Notes: generated by a model not told the origin, from the letters alone. A stretch of DNA of 64,000 nucleotides from Alicyclobacillus fastidiosus (GCF_026651875.1 NZ_CP104069.1:1-64000); one strand, 5' to 3'; positions 16,185 to 24,902 are shown, counted from the first letter of the stretch. Numbers and translations are program-made.

Positions 16185-16808
16185 TCAGGACGCCATCCAA
16201 ATATCTGCAACGAAAGCCAATGCTGCTGGATTTGGAGTTCCTGGCGGACTAATATTGTAGTTTACAGCTTGGAAAGATAGGACGGCTTGAAAAGTGTCTC
16301 CGTCACGTGAATCAGGAACAGCAATACTTGTGTTCGTGTAGTAAAGAATATTCAACCAGTTATAGGGGATATCGTCGGTTACTCCGGTATTCGGATCTAA
16401 ATTTCCATCGGTAAGATTGCCAGCGGGAGTTATAGTTGTAAACAAGTCACCCACAGTAACATCAAAGATGTCAATCTGAACGTCATGCGCATTATCGCAG
16501 AATACCTTTAAATCGACGAGAAGCTGATTGCCAGCAGCCAGCACAAATCCGGTAGTTCCTAAAGCGAAAAATCTAATTTGGGGAGTTGTCGTAATCGAAT
16601 CCCAAATATAGGATGGAGCCACTGTGGAAAGGCTGCTGTTATCATTTTGGTAAGGCAACAATTGCGGATATTGTTGCACGATACGCCCTACTTCAGTTGA
16701 ATCGTTAAGTACCTGAATTCCTCTTGCCTGAGCAATTGCTGTAGCTCTATCTAATGCTACAACAGTTTGTTTGTCACTAACCAGTCTTGCTAGTGGTGTA
16801 ATAGGCAT
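16185..16808 (-). CDS. Hypothetical beta-rich surface-type protein
   Basis: 207 residues from ATG 16808, which has AGGAGGTGAAAGAA directly upstream; the longer frame to 17039 is spurious. The N-terminus (MPITPLARLVSDKQTVVALDRATAIAQARGIQV) is helical, then Thr/Ala/Asn-rich strands (IRFFALGTTGFVLAAGNQLLVDLKVF... DIFDVTVGDLFTTITPAGNL). No signal peptide. The strong AGGAGGTGA-type ribosome site is like those of the DUF4183 genes, which hints at abundant expression, perhaps a spore surface or inclusion protein. Family unknown. Confidence 0.6.
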   Translation of the reverse strand: MPITPLARLVSDKQTVVALDRATAIAQARGIQVLNDSTEVGRIVQQYPQLLPYQNDNSSLSTVAPSYIWDSITTTPQIRFFALGTTGFVLAAGNQLLVDLKVFCDNAHDVQIDIFDVTVGDLFTTITPAGNLTDGNLDPNTGVTDDIPYNWLNILYYTNTSIAVPDSRDGDTFQAVLSFQAVNYNISPPGTPNPAALAFVADIWMAS

Positions 16809-17329
16809 TTCTTTCACCTCCTTAGTAATGGTGCTGTATACTATGAAATTGTGTAATAATATGGACTGGCATAAGCCGGTGTTAAAGAAAATCCGCCAAT
16901 GTCCAGATTTTCTACCGTAAGTTTCGAAGTAACAATTTGAACAAGGAAAGCGGTCAAGGGCGGTGCTGTGTTCGGTACACGGTACCGAAGGCGAAGCCGA
17001 GGATAAGGGACACAACGAGCTAAGCGATCCCTTGACCAAGCGACCAAAAATAACGTGAATTCAAAACTCATTAGATAAAACTAGACCGAGAGGAATTTCA
17101 ACAGGTTGCCCACAAGCTCCACAACCACTACACAGGGGAAGCCGCTTCGCTCCTCCCCTCGGCCTACGGCCTTCACCCCTCCCACTCATCCTCCCAAATG
17201 ATATAGATATATTGATTTTCAAAATCTATAGAAGAAAAAACACTCTCATTAGCCGCTGCGTGAAGGAAGTTCCAATCATAACCCCTCTCCTTTTGTGAAT
17301 GTTTAGGGGAAGGTGAGCGCAGCGGCCCC

Positions 17330-17665
17330 TACCCTACCTGAAATAGAGTAGAGGTTTACTATCTCCTCCGGAGCCATGTCCGTGGGTCTAGGTTCCCTTG
17401 CTTCGCTTATCGTCTCTTTGGACGGACACCCCAGGTCTGCCTTTACGTGTCCCAGGACTCTCACCTGGTTTCGCTGCACTACCTCACTTACATCTGCACC
17501 TGGTCTGATAACGCCTCCTGAGGCTTCCTAGACGCTGCTCTGCTGGCATTGTGTAGGTTCTATCAGTTATTACTTGCCACGGTTTCCAGTGGGGGGATTA
17601 CAGACATATCGCAGGACGGTCACTACAGGTTGGCCAACGCTTTTTTGCGTCCCTTGCCGGACGGT
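17330..17665 (-). ncRNA. Possible degenerate group II intron fragment or other structured RNA
   Basis: The minus strand contains GGAAACCGTGGCAAGTAATA and GCGAAACCAGGTGAGAG, resembling domain I motifs of the intron at 13 kb (GCGAAACAAGGTAAGCC), plus several GC-rich hairpins. I see no domain V. It may be a 5' intron remnant; other large structured RNAs are not excluded. The neighbouring 16809-17330 stretch holds no gene that I can support. Confidence 0.35.
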
Positions 17666-17775
17666 TTTTGTTTTTCCATGTCCTTGACTGATCAGTGCAT
17701 GATGAAAATGGGCACTAAGAAACTAAGAATCTGTGTAAATAAGAAACACATTCTCTGTTTAAGGAGGCATACAAT

Positions 17776-18189
17776 ATGGAAACCCTATTGACGAAAGCGC
17801 GTCGCACGGAGGGACTTCATATGGATGCAAAGCCTAAAGTCATCAGCGTCTCTAAAGGCCGCCAGATTACATTGCCAATACAGTATTATCGTGAACTTGG
17901 GATTAATGACGAAGTGGAATGTTTATTACGTGACGACGAAATTGTCATTCGACCCGTTCGACGTGGGGATGACTTCTCAGAGGAAATCCTCAAAGACCTG
18001 ATTCAACAAGGTTACAGTGGGGATGAACTCTTAGCGGAGTTTCAACGGCTACGTGCGGGGATTCGTCCAGCTGTAAAACAAATGCTGGATGAGGCATATC
18101 AAGCTGGAAAAGACATGAATCACAGCAGCTCACCAGAAGAACAGCTTGCTGAGTTGTTTAGTGACGACAGCGGCGAACAGGGGGCTTGA
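17776..18189 (+). CDS. AbrB/SpoVT-type antitoxin-like protein, orphan
   Basis: 137 residues. The AbrB fold is at about 21-63 (PKVISVSKGRQITLPIQYYRELGINDEVECLLRDDEIVIRPV), followed by a helical C-terminus rich in Glu. AAGGAGG lies nine bases before the ATG. No toxin gene follows: the next sequence is a hairpin and a Tn3-type miniature element that may have displaced the partner. Could be an independent regulator. Confidence 0.75.
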   Translation: METLLTKARRTEGLHMDAKPKVISVSKGRQITLPIQYYRELGINDEVECLLRDDEIVIRPVRRGDDFSEEILKDLIQQGYSGDELLAEFQRLRAGIRPAVKQMLDEAYQAGKDMNHSSSPEEQLAELFSDDSGEQGA

Positions 18190-18201
18190 TTCCCCTGTTA
18201 C
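18176..18201 (+). terminator. Hairpin after the AbrB-like gene
   Basis: CAGGGG and CCCCTG arms overlap the stop codon region; the T run is short. Confidence 0.4.
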
Positions 18202-18207
18202 CCTTTA

Positions 18208-18612
18208 GGGGTCCCGCCGACATTTTAACGAAAATATACGCTAACCATAATCTGGTTCAGAAATAGCGAGGAAACTGGAAAAAATGGCGTTACTGAATCA
18301 TACAGAACGGATTTTTGTATGATTCGGCCAAGACCCGCAATCCCACATCATAAAAGGGATTATCAAAGGTTCCTTATATCTCAAAAGCCTTGGCTCATCA
18401 AACCAATCATACTCATCATGTAATAAAGTACATTAAGTTTCTTTCGACGTGACGTTTAAACTGGAAATTCATGTCCAAGTTGAACATGACTGTTTAGGGA
18501 CTATGACGCCGTGTTAGACGGACTTCTGGCCCCTTTAGCGTAGAAAAAACCGACGTTTTACATCCAGAAACTGTCTTAGCGTATGTTTTCGTTAAAATGA
18601 CGGCCCTACCCC
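18208..18612. mobile_element. Tn3-family miniature inverted-repeat element (TIME)
   Basis: 405 bases bounded by 38-base inverted repeats. The left starts GGGGTCCCGCCGACATTTTA and ends ATACGCTAA; the right complement starts GGGGTAGGGCCGTCATTTTA and ends ATACGCTAAG. GGGGT...ACGAAAA...ACGCTAAG is the hallmark of Tn3-family ends. No gene inside. The flanking 5-mers are not identical. Confidence 0.7.
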
Positions 18613-18622
18613 TAATTGACCA

Positions 18623-18880
18623 TCAATACTGTCCTCCACTATAAGGAACAAGCAGAATGAACAGCACAAAGATGATTAGAAACACCACTGCCCAACGGGT
18701 ACATGCGCCAAAACATCCGTCCATAGTTGGTACACCCGCTACGTTTGTCAGTGATTTAACATATGGGACAAAACCAACCGTAGTGGTAGGGGTTGCATAC
18801 GGGACTAACAGAATAAACAACACGAAGATAATTAAGAATACGACCGCCCAGCGGGTGTAACCACCAAATGCTCCATCCAT
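18623..18880 (-). CDS. Fused tandem pair of YjcZ-type sporulation membrane proteins
   Basis: 85 residues containing two copies of the GGYTRWAVVFLIIFVLF core (residues about 6-24 and 57-75). The middle part (VGFVPYVKSLTNVAGVPT) is the translated upstream region of the second gene: the same DNA precedes the free-standing gene at 59341 as non-coding sequence. So two neighbouring genes have become one frame. The second copy has Cys where others have Tyr (GACTRW). It may still be translated internally from the second ATG. Located next to a TIME element. Confidence 0.65.
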   Translation of the reverse strand: MDGAFGGYTRWAVVFLIIFVLFILLVPYATPTTTVGFVPYVKSLTNVAGVPTMDGCFGACTRWAVVFLIIFVLFILLVPYSGGQY

Positions 18881-18980
18881 TAACTTCCACTCTGTCTTTT
18901 TATCTGCGCTTGTAGGCGCGTAATATTAACAACCTAAATACGTGGTCAGTGATAAACTAGTCCAAATCGAATTTCCGAAA

Positions 18981-19370
18981 TCACCAGATCCACAACCCGA
19001 ATAAGGCATAGATGATCAGGAAGGAGACAGCCCACCTGGCCCATCCATATCCCCAACCTCCGTAACCGTAAGCTCCACGTGGGTAGCCACCAGCGGCGAC
19101 TCCGGGATATCCAGCTCTGCCGAGCCCGCCTCTCCACCAAGCCAGTGCCACATCTAGCTTTTTAACATCATCGTCAAGCAGTTCCGTACTCGCTAACTGT
19201 GCGGGCACATACCGACTTGGTGATAAGATAATGGCCTTCTCACCTTTGATCTGCTCAATAACTCCTTGATGATATCCGTAGGGGGTTTTGAATTGAACAA
19301 ATTTGCCTATATGACGTTGACATTCGGCTTGAGTACACAACGCTATCCCCCCTTTTGCCTCAATGCACAT
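18981..19370 (-). CDS. Lsm-like spore protein with Gly-rich membrane tail
   Basis: 129 residues. Residues 14-70 resemble the small beta-barrel segment of the proteins at 22249, 24341 and 61146 (IGKFVQFKTPYGYHQGVIEQIKGEKAIILSP). Then a Gly/Tyr/Ala-rich linker, and a C-terminal hydrophobic segment (WARWAVSFLIIYALFGLW) that resembles the YjcZ core. So it looks like a fusion of the two spore-protein types. Start probably ATG 19370. Spore location is inferred from the neighbours. Confidence 0.55.
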   Translation of the reverse strand: MCIEAKGGIALCTQAECQRHIGKFVQFKTPYGYHQGVIEQIKGEKAIILSPSRYVPAQLASTELLDDDVKKLDVALAWWRGGLGRAGYPGVAAGGYPRGAYGYGGWGYGWARWAVSFLIIYALFGLWIW

Positions 19371-19400
19371 ACTATCCAGACCGTATGAAAGACAGCCTGC

Positions 19401-19529
19401 TTACGCAGACGTGTGATCAATACACTGATGAGTTGTGCATGGGGTCGTGTAGCCAGAGAACAGTAAGAAGAGGAGCACTACGGCCCAGCGGGTGTATCCC
19501 CCAAAGGCCACACCATCATATATGTGCAT
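19401..19529 (-). CDS. Divergent YjcZ-type small protein
   Basis: 42 residues starting MHIYDGVAFGGYTRWAVVLL; the hydrophobic core is shortened compared with its paralogues and the tail (TTPCTTHQCIDHTSA) is different. May be decaying. Confidence 0.45.
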   Translation of the reverse strand: MHIYDGVAFGGYTRWAVVLLFLLFSGYTTPCTTHQCIDHTSA

Positions 19530-19559
19530 TCCCTCATATTGATCCTTTGGCTGAGAACA

Positions 19560-19661
19560 TTAGTAACCAGCACCATAAGCCGGTACAAGCAAGAAGAACA
19601 ATACGAAGATAATCAGGAATACTACAGCCCAACGGGTATACCCACCAAAGCAACCGTCCAT
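19560..19661 (-). CDS. YjcZ-type sporulation membrane protein
   Basis: 33 residues: MDGCFGGYTRWAVV, a hydrophobic helix and LVPAYGAGY. TTAGGAGGAACGAGA precedes the ATG. The upstream 60 bases match those of 23216-23344 almost exactly, so promoter and gene were duplicated together. The family consists of tiny single-helix proteins made during sporulation in Bacilli. Confidence 0.75.
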   Translation of the reverse strand: MDGCFGGYTRWAVVFLIIFVLFFLLVPAYGAGY

Positions 19662-20169
19662 TCTCGTTCCTCCTAACGTTGCGACATGCTGCAGAGTATG
19701 TACGTGGACAACTATCCTGAGACGGTATCTACCCACCGTTGTAGCGGAGTTTATTGTGGCAAATTCCTATTCCCATTCGATGGGAAACGAAAGTTCGAAG
19801 AATTGAAGCCGTTTAGATACGCCGATACATAGAAAATGCCTCTCGGACCACTTTCGGGCGTTGCAGTTGTATGAATCGGGTATTTTTTTGAAACAAACAG
19901 CAACGAATAGGCATAGGGGCGCTATCGTCGCTGTGTCTTTCTGAACGAAGTCGGTATGATGTACGGTCGGGATAAACCGTAACCTAATGTATTCAACACG
20001 GCAGTATTCGGATAGGCTCCACTTTTGTCGTGTTGGCTTGTCCATGTGACCGAGCGAACATATACGCGTCACAAAGTAATTGAACCACTCATATGTCGTC
20101 TTGATTTACGAACTACTTCTGCAGACACGGTTATGTAGTCTTCGTGATTTGTGTTTTTGCGGACTTTTA
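19662..20169. other. Shared upstream region and repeated segment
   Basis: 19682-19735 is the conserved upstream region of YjcZ-type genes. 20071-20169 is the inverted counterpart of a segment repeated at about 60505-60600 and 62593-62690. No other gene supported. Confidence 0.45.
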
Positions 20170-21689
20170 AACTCAACTTTCGCAGGCCAAAACAGGGAGA
20201 TATGCCTTGATATAGCTGGGTAAACCGTCGATCCACCGCTGTAGTTGACTGCGAATCAGTTTCGAGAGTCGTTTGCCTGCCTTCTTGGAAACATCATTTA
20301 CAAGTTCAACCAATTGGCTCAATGCGATGGCCCAGTCCAGTTCGCTCACTTCGTCGCAGAGCATTAGAAATAGATTCCCCAATGTACGGTTGTCCGTGCT
20401 CTGGCGGTGCTGCCAAGCTAACAGAATATACCGTGAAAAGACAATCGTCGTGTGGCTGATGAGCATGTCATAGGAACGTCCTTGAAACTCTTTCTGCAGA
20501 CGCAGTAATGATTTTGTGCATTTGAAGAACACTTCAATGTCCCATCGAATGCCGTAAATCTGTACGATTTTCTCGACCGTCAGCGTCGTATCTGTAGACA
20601 GGATAGCCAGCCATTCCTTCTTGTTGGTTCGGTGACGAACGAACACCATTTTGATCGGGATGCCTGGGCGCAGTTGAGTATGTATGGACCTTAAGATTCC
20701 TTTCTTCGTACTTTGAACGGGCGTAGCAGCGTAGTACAGCTCTTGCAAGGACAGGCACCGTCCGTCGAGTAAATATCGTTTGTTGTCCGCCTTGACCATT
20801 CCGATGACGTCCAGTCCCCTATCCAGCACGGCTTGAATCAACGGAGCGTGCGTGAACCAACTGTCCATCAATACGTACGAGGCATTCATTCCAGCAGACA
20901 GAGCACGGTCAATCATGGCAGGGATGATATCTGGGGCCGGGAGAAGTGATTCCATTCTGCGTTTGTATCCGTGAGTGCGTTTATCAATCGATTGACCCAA
21001 GCCTTGAATCTGCGACTTGACGGAACTGAGGAGAGAAAAGTCCACTGGGACGAATGTATGACCGTCAGACCAGCCTAACGTCAACATACGAAATCCCTTG
21101 TAGTAGCAATTCCGTGCATGGTCTTTGAATCGAGCCAAGAGTTCCACGCACTTACTCCTGTTCCGCTCATACATGGAGTCATCGACAACGAATACGCTGA
21201 CACGCTTGTCAGATGTTAACGAACTGGTTTTGTTCACGGCCTCCACACTGAGCAATAGGAGAAAGCGTCGCCATGCAAATCCGGCATGATTGAGAAAACG
21301 GTACACAGCATCCTTGCCAGGATATGATTCTGACTTTGCGCTATCAAGAAATTGAAACCAGTTTCGATGATGGAAGATGAGCACAAACACAAGCTGGAAT
21401 AGGTAGGAACACGCAACCCCAAACCTCTTGGTGATGCCAGCATTACGCAGATGCTTAAGGACCTTTAGTTCTTGAAAGGCAGGACGAATTTCGACAGGCA
21501 ATTGATTGTTGTTTTCCGTCTCATAACCTATCATATAGGAGAGCACCTCTTCCGGTATGGTAGTGTTTGGTCGCATTTACTATACCAAAGGAAGTGGTGC
21601 TTTTGATTTGTCAACGCTAATATTCTAATCCGTTCAAGTCTTTACGCCACAAGGGCTAGCTACACATTTCACTCTGCGAAAGTTGAGTT
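20170..21689 (-). mobile_element. IS4-family insertion sequence, intact
   Basis: Inverted ends share AACTCAACTTTCGCAG (20170-20185 and complement 21674-21689). The insertion splits a sequence that is uninterrupted near 60500 (GAGTTTAAAAGC), and TTTAA appears on both sides, a 5-base target duplication. A 3'-terminal fragment of the same IS is at 42185-42487. Confidence 0.8.
20173..21576 (-). CDS. IS4-family transposase
   Basis: 467 residues, full length. Catalytic Asp in VFVVDDSMYERN and in YVLMDSWFTHAPLI, and the Y-R-E-K signature in YGIRWDIEVFFKCTKS. The frame ends at the inverted repeat. It appears functional. Confidence 0.85.
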   Translation of the reverse strand: MRPNTTIPEEVLSYMIGYETENNNQLPVEIRPAFQELKVLKHLRNAGITKRFGVACSYLFQLVFVLIFHHRNWFQFLDSAKSESYPGKDAVYRFLNHAGFAWRRFLLLLSVEAVNKTSSLTSDKRVSVFVVDDSMYERNRSKCVELLARFKDHARNCYYKGFRMLTLGWSDGHTFVPVDFSLLSSVKSQIQGLGQSIDKRTHGYKRRMESLLPAPDIIPAMIDRALSAGMNASYVLMDSWFTHAPLIQAVLDRGLDVIGMVKADNKRYLLDGRCLSLQELYYAATPVQSTKKGILRSIHTQLRPGIPIKMVFVRHRTNKKEWLAILSTDTTLTVEKIVQIYGIRWDIEVFFKCTKSLLRLQKEFQGRSYDMLISHTTIVFSRYILLAWQHRQSTDNRTLGNLFLMLCDEVSELDWAIALSQLVELVNDVSKKAGKRLSKLIRSQLQRWIDGLPSYIKAYLPVLACES

Positions 21690-21792
21690 TTAAACTCCAA
21701 TTATAGGTGAATTTACAGTGTCATTTGCCGTTAGGAAGGACAATCCTCTATACATAAATCTAAATGGACACTGAACCGTGGAGGGAAAGTTT

Positions 21793-21918
21793 ATGTACGG
21801 AGCTTTTGGCGGATATACCCGATGGGCTGTAGTGTTCTTAATTATCTTTGTTCTGTTCTTCTTGCTTGTACCAGCCGTTGGTTATGGCGCAGCTACCAGC
21901 TGTGGGGGAGCATACTAA
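21793..21918 (+). CDS. YjcZ-type sporulation membrane protein
   Basis: 41 residues: MYGAFGGYTRWAVV, hydrophobic helix, VPAVGYGAATSCGGAY. Identical in protein to 60725-60850. GGAGGG precedes the ATG. Just after the stop, the DNA still encodes VPGYVPTQTGCTTTPAY, an abandoned tail like that of the 24167 protein, so the C-terminus has been replaced. Confidence 0.75.
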   Translation: MYGAFGGYTRWAVVFLIIFVLFFLLVPAVGYGAATSCGGAY

Positions 21919-22002
21919 TAACTCGTTCCTGGATATGTGCCAACACAAACCGGTTGCACAACGACTCCCGCATATTAAACCAATAATAAGGAGGAATTGT
22001 CC

Positions 22003-22128
22003 ATGTACGGAGCTTTTGGTGGATATACTCAATGGGCTGTAGTGTTCTTAATTATCTTTGTTCTGTTCTTCTTGTTTGTACCAGCCGTTGGTTATGGCGC
22101 AGCTACCAGCTGTGGGGGAGCATACTAA
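22003..22128 (+). CDS. YjcZ-type sporulation membrane protein
   Basis: 41 residues; same as its upstream neighbour except GGYTQW and a Phe in the helix. AAGGAGG eight bases before the ATG. Tandem duplicate, 84 bases after 21793-21918. Confidence 0.75.
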   Translation: MYGAFGGYTQWAVVFLIIFVLFFLFVPAVGYGAATSCGGAY

Positions 22129-22201
22129 TAATAGATAACGGAAAATTATTAAAAAACAACCTCATGGAAACGTGGACTTACACGGATTTAAATCGAACAC
22201 A

Positions 22202-22228
22202 GGCGTCCTATAAGGACGCCTTTTTATT
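22202..22228 (+). terminator. Intrinsic terminator
   Basis: GGCGTCC and GGACGCC around TATA, then TTTTTATT. Confidence 0.75.
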
Positions 22229-22248
22229 ACCGAATAGGAGGTAAGACT

Positions 22249-22545
22249 GTGATTACACGTGCTCATGCAACAAGGTTTATTGGACAGCACATCCACTTTC
22301 GCACGAGAGATGGGGGAACTCACCACGGGATTCTGCATTCCGTTACAAATGACGGAATTTACGTGCGCCCCGTAAGTGGAGGAACCACTCGTCTTGCGAG
22401 TGAAACAGACGTCAGTTCTGTAAACATTGATTTACTACAGAACATGCCTAGCTCTACGGATGACGTTCAAGAGGTTTTTTGGCCATTTCTCTTCTTTCCC
22501 TTGTTTGCAATCGCTGCGCTAGGGGCGTGGGGCTGGTGGTGGTAA
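22249..22545 (+). CDS. Lsm-like spore protein with C-terminal membrane segment
   Basis: 98 residues. The N-terminal 60 residues (FIGQHIHFRTRDGGTHHGILHSVTNDGIYVRPVSGG) look like a small Sm/Lsm-type beta barrel; the end (FWPFLFFPLFAIAALGAWGWWW) is hydrophobic. Paralogues at 24341 and 61146 share the same plan. AGGAGG lies eight bases before the start. Lies within the sporulation small-protein cluster. Confidence 0.65.
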   Translation: MITRAHATRFIGQHIHFRTRDGGTHHGILHSVTNDGIYVRPVSGGTTRLASETDVSSVNIDLLQNMPSSTDDVQEVFWPFLFFPLFAIAALGAWGWWW

Positions 22546-22614
22546 ATCCAGTCTCTTATCACAAATCCGGTACAAATGCATTTAATTAAAGTAAATATAG
22601 ATGGAGTGGTCGAC

Positions 22615-22941
22615 ATGTGGCTGTCTGGGAAAATCCTGAACTGGTTCTTGAAACGCTACATGAACAATGTGCCAACGTGGATGAACGGTCTGCCATCAGG
22701 GGGAGGCTTCTGGGGTAACGTACCGAAAGAACGGTCTCAAAACCTAATGTCGCCGTTGTACGGCAGTCCCATGCGTTCAGGCAAGAAGAGTGGAAACAGC
22801 TCAAACAGCTCTTCTATGCCCCCATTCGGAATGCCATTAGGAGACATGATGAACCAATGGCCGTTCAATCAAAGGAACTTCGATCCGTTTTGGGTATTTC
22901 AGCAGAGCAAAGGGCCGGGAAAGGGTAATTCCATGAGATGA
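22615..22941 (+). CDS. Hypothetical Gly/Ser/Met-rich protein
   Basis: 108 residues from ATG 22615 with GGAG upstream. Starts MWLSGKILNWFLKRYM, then low-complexity Ser/Asn/Gly and Met/Pro segments (SSMPPFGMPLGDMM). Followed by a strong terminator. Likely coat-associated by context; no family recognised. Confidence 0.5.
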   Translation: MWLSGKILNWFLKRYMNNVPTWMNGLPSGGGFWGNVPKERSQNLMSPLYGSPMRSGKKSGNSSNSSSMPPFGMPLGDMMNQWPFNQRNFDPFWVFQQSKGPGKGNSMR

Positions 22942-22947
22942 GTAAAT

Positions 22948-22979
22948 GGGAAGCCATTAATGGCTTCCCGTTGGTTTTT
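22948..22979 (+). terminator. Intrinsic terminator
   Basis: GGGAAGCCA (22948-22956) pairs with TGGCTTCCC (22961-22969) and a T run follows. Confidence 0.8.
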
Positions 22980-22982
22980 CAT

Positions 22983-23009
22983 GAAACTCATTTTACTTGT
23001 GTTTCTTTC
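22983..23009. repeat. Dispersed palindrome, site 5 (degenerate)
   Basis: Right arm TTGTGTTTCTTTC intact; left arm reduced to GAAACTCA. Confidence 0.55.
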
Positions 23010-23215
23010 AGGACGGGAATCGGCATTTTTGTTTTCCTCATTTTTCACACTTTCAGCGCTCTAACCTGGGGCTGGTGGTAACCCAGTACATTCATTGAGA
23101 CCGAGGTTGCGGGTTATGTTCGATAGTCGGGCTACAAAAGTGGGTAGATACCGCTTCAGAATAGTTGTCCGCGGACATACTTTGCAGCATATCGCAACGT
23201 TAAGGAGGAACGAGA

Positions 23216-23344
23216 GTGGACGGTTGCTTTGGTGGGTATACCCGTTGGGCTGTAGTATTCCTCATTATCTTCGTATTGTTCTTCTTGCTTGTCCCGGCCT
23301 ATGGTGGCGGATATGGCGCAGGCGCGGGAGCGGGAGCGTACTAA
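23216..23344 (+). CDS. YjcZ-type sporulation membrane protein
   Basis: 42 residues from GTG 23216: MDGCFGGYTRWAVV, helix, then a Gly/Ala tail (YGGGYGAGAGAGAY). TAAGGAGGAACGAGA precedes it. The upstream region matches that of 19560-19661. Confidence 0.7.
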   Translation: MDGCFGGYTRWAVVFLIIFVLFFLLVPAYGGGYGAGAGAGAY

Positions 23345-23484
23345 GAATTGTTTACAGAACAAAAAGACCACCTAGACTAAGGTGGCAACGGTGGTTACGC
23401 TGGAGCAGCCGCTGCTCCAGCGAATTCGGTGTGTTATGCACAGAATTTGTAATCAGATACGTCACTCCAGGAGGTGTATATGCT

Positions 23485-23679
23485 ATGAGTTGTCCTCCGA
23501 TTGTATGTGACCCCCGTTATCGTGTTCGGAATTGCTATATTCCACGGGTGGTTCCTTACGTGCATCCAATAGTCACTGTGAACAGAAACGTCATTGTGAA
23601 CGTACCACGGCACTACTACGTACCAACGACAAGAAACGTCGTTGTTGATCCAGGGTGTCCGGGTTGTCGTCCCTATTGA
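23485..23679 (+). CDS. CotD-like spore coat protein
   Basis: 64 residues: MSCPPIVCDPRYRVRNC, then PYVHPIVTVNRNVIVNVPRHYY and CPGCRPY. The His/Val/Pro/Cys-rich composition and the HPIV..HVNV-like core resemble CotD inner-coat proteins of Bacilli. AGGAGGTG precedes the ATG. A close paralogue is at 60019-60222. Confidence 0.65.
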   Translation: MSCPPIVCDPRYRVRNCYIPRVVPYVHPIVTVNRNVIVNVPRHYYVPTTRNVVVDPGCPGCRPY

Positions 23680-24166
23680 ATTAAAATTTTTGTGTAAAAT
23701 ACGTTTCGCTGCCTACGTATGAACTCCCTCACTTTGCAAATAATAATTTCCGTCGGCGGCCCAGTGTAATGGTGACAACCGCTTAGGGAGTCTCAGACAC
23801 AGTTGGTTTAGAGAGAGACCGTACCCCCAAACGCGGTCTCTTCTCATTTATGGCCACAAATGGCCACCATGGTTTAGCGTTACGTTCCTCGACTGCAGCC
23901 GCAGAACAAGAGAAGACAAAAACCATTTTATGCGTCCCAATATAGAGGACAAGAAACACAAAGCCATTGTGTTTCATCATCATTTATTGCGCCTACATAA
24001 ATTCACCGACGCCTATTAAAAACCCAACGTAGCAGCTTCAAACCGTCGTTTTTGGAATCACTAAAAACGACCAACGGGGGCAAATTTGCTGAGTCATGTG
24101 ACCTTCCACAGGACAATCCTCTAGACATAAATCTAAATTGACACCACTACTGAGGAGGGGATGTTA
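23680..24166. other. Non-coding segment with terminator, site 6 and conserved upstream block
   Basis: A hairpin at 23813-23841 (AGAGACCG with CGGTCTCT) looks like a terminator. Site 6 is at 23951-23975. 24090-24166 is the conserved upstream block of YjcZ-type genes (GGACAATCCTCTAGACATAA). No gene. Confidence 0.5.
23951..23975. repeat. Dispersed palindrome, site 6
   Basis: AAGAAACACAA, spacer AGCCA, TTGTGTTTC; outer right arm lost. Confidence 0.7.
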
Positions 24167-24301
24167 ATGTACGGAACATTTGGTGGCTATACACAATGGG
24201 CTGTAGTGTTCTTAATTATCTTTGTTCTGTTCTTCTTGTTTGTACCTGGATATGGTGCAGGGGCAACACAAACCTGTTGTACAACGACCCCCACCTACTA
24301 A
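24167..24301 (+). CDS. YjcZ-type sporulation membrane protein
   Basis: 44 residues: MYGTFGGYTQWAVV, helix, VPGYGAGATQTCCTTTPTY. Its tail is the intact version of the tail abandoned after 21918. GAGGAGG upstream. Followed 39 bases later by an Lsm-like gene. Confidence 0.75.
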   Translation: MYGTFGGYTQWAVVFLIIFVLFFLFVPGYGAGATQTCCTTTPTY

Positions 24302-24340
24302 ACCAATTATAAGGAGGTCTTGGGAGGGAGGGGAAGGTAA

Positions 24341-24643
24341 ATGACTCATCCTTTGTATCCAATCGCATGTCGGCTGGTGGGGCGACCGGTCGTGGCTCAC
24401 CATGTCAATGGGAGAAAGTACACTGGTGTTTTACATTCCGTGTCCATGTCCGGGATTTACTTGCATCCGTATACGACGGTTGTCAGTTTCAACGACAACG
24501 ATGAGAATTCAGTCGAACTTTCTATCCAAAAGGATGTTCAGGACGGGCAGGTAAGTCTAGTGTATTCACCTGCCGGTTATTTTGGATTCGGCGCACTGAC
24601 TGGGCTTACGCTCGGTGCGCTGGCCGGTGGATATTACTGGTAA
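24341..24643 (+). CDS. Lsm-like spore protein with Gly-rich membrane tail
   Basis: 100 residues: LVGRPVVAHHVNGRKYTGVLHSVSMSGIYL forms the beta-barrel-like part and YFGFGALTGLTLGALAGGYYW the hydrophobic Gly-rich tail. Highly similar to 61146-61445; both follow YjcZ-type genes and both are closed by a hairpin, so the whole block is duplicated. Confidence 0.65.
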   Translation: MTHPLYPIACRLVGRPVVAHHVNGRKYTGVLHSVSMSGIYLHPYTTVVSFNDNDENSVELSIQKDVQDGQVSLVYSPAGYFGFGALTGLTLGALAGGYYW

Positions 24644-24658
24644 TCAAACACCACCCAG

Positions 24659-24690
24659 GGACTATATTTAGTAGATATAGTCCCTCGTTG
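24659..24690 (+). terminator. Hairpin terminator
   Basis: GGGACTATAT pairs with ATATAGTCCC, closing the Lsm-like gene. Confidence 0.55.
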
Positions 24691-24821
24691 CATTGCAAAA
24701 TTCATGATATTTGAGTGCCATAACGCCACGTTTCGTTGGTATGTCATTCTGATTCATCCAGTCAGCCATTGCTCGCAGTGACATGCTGTGGCGCATTGCA
24801 AATACCTTATCGTAATACATA

Positions 24822-24850
24822 CGAAACAAAATATGATTGTGTTTCTTTAG
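24822..24850. repeat. Dispersed palindrome, site 7
   Basis: CGAAACAAAA (altered left arm) and TTGTGTTTCTTTAG. Confidence 0.6.
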
Positions 24851-24902
24851 AGTTTATTTTAAATGTTGTTTCAATGTACAAAATCAACCCCACTCATCTA
24901 AA

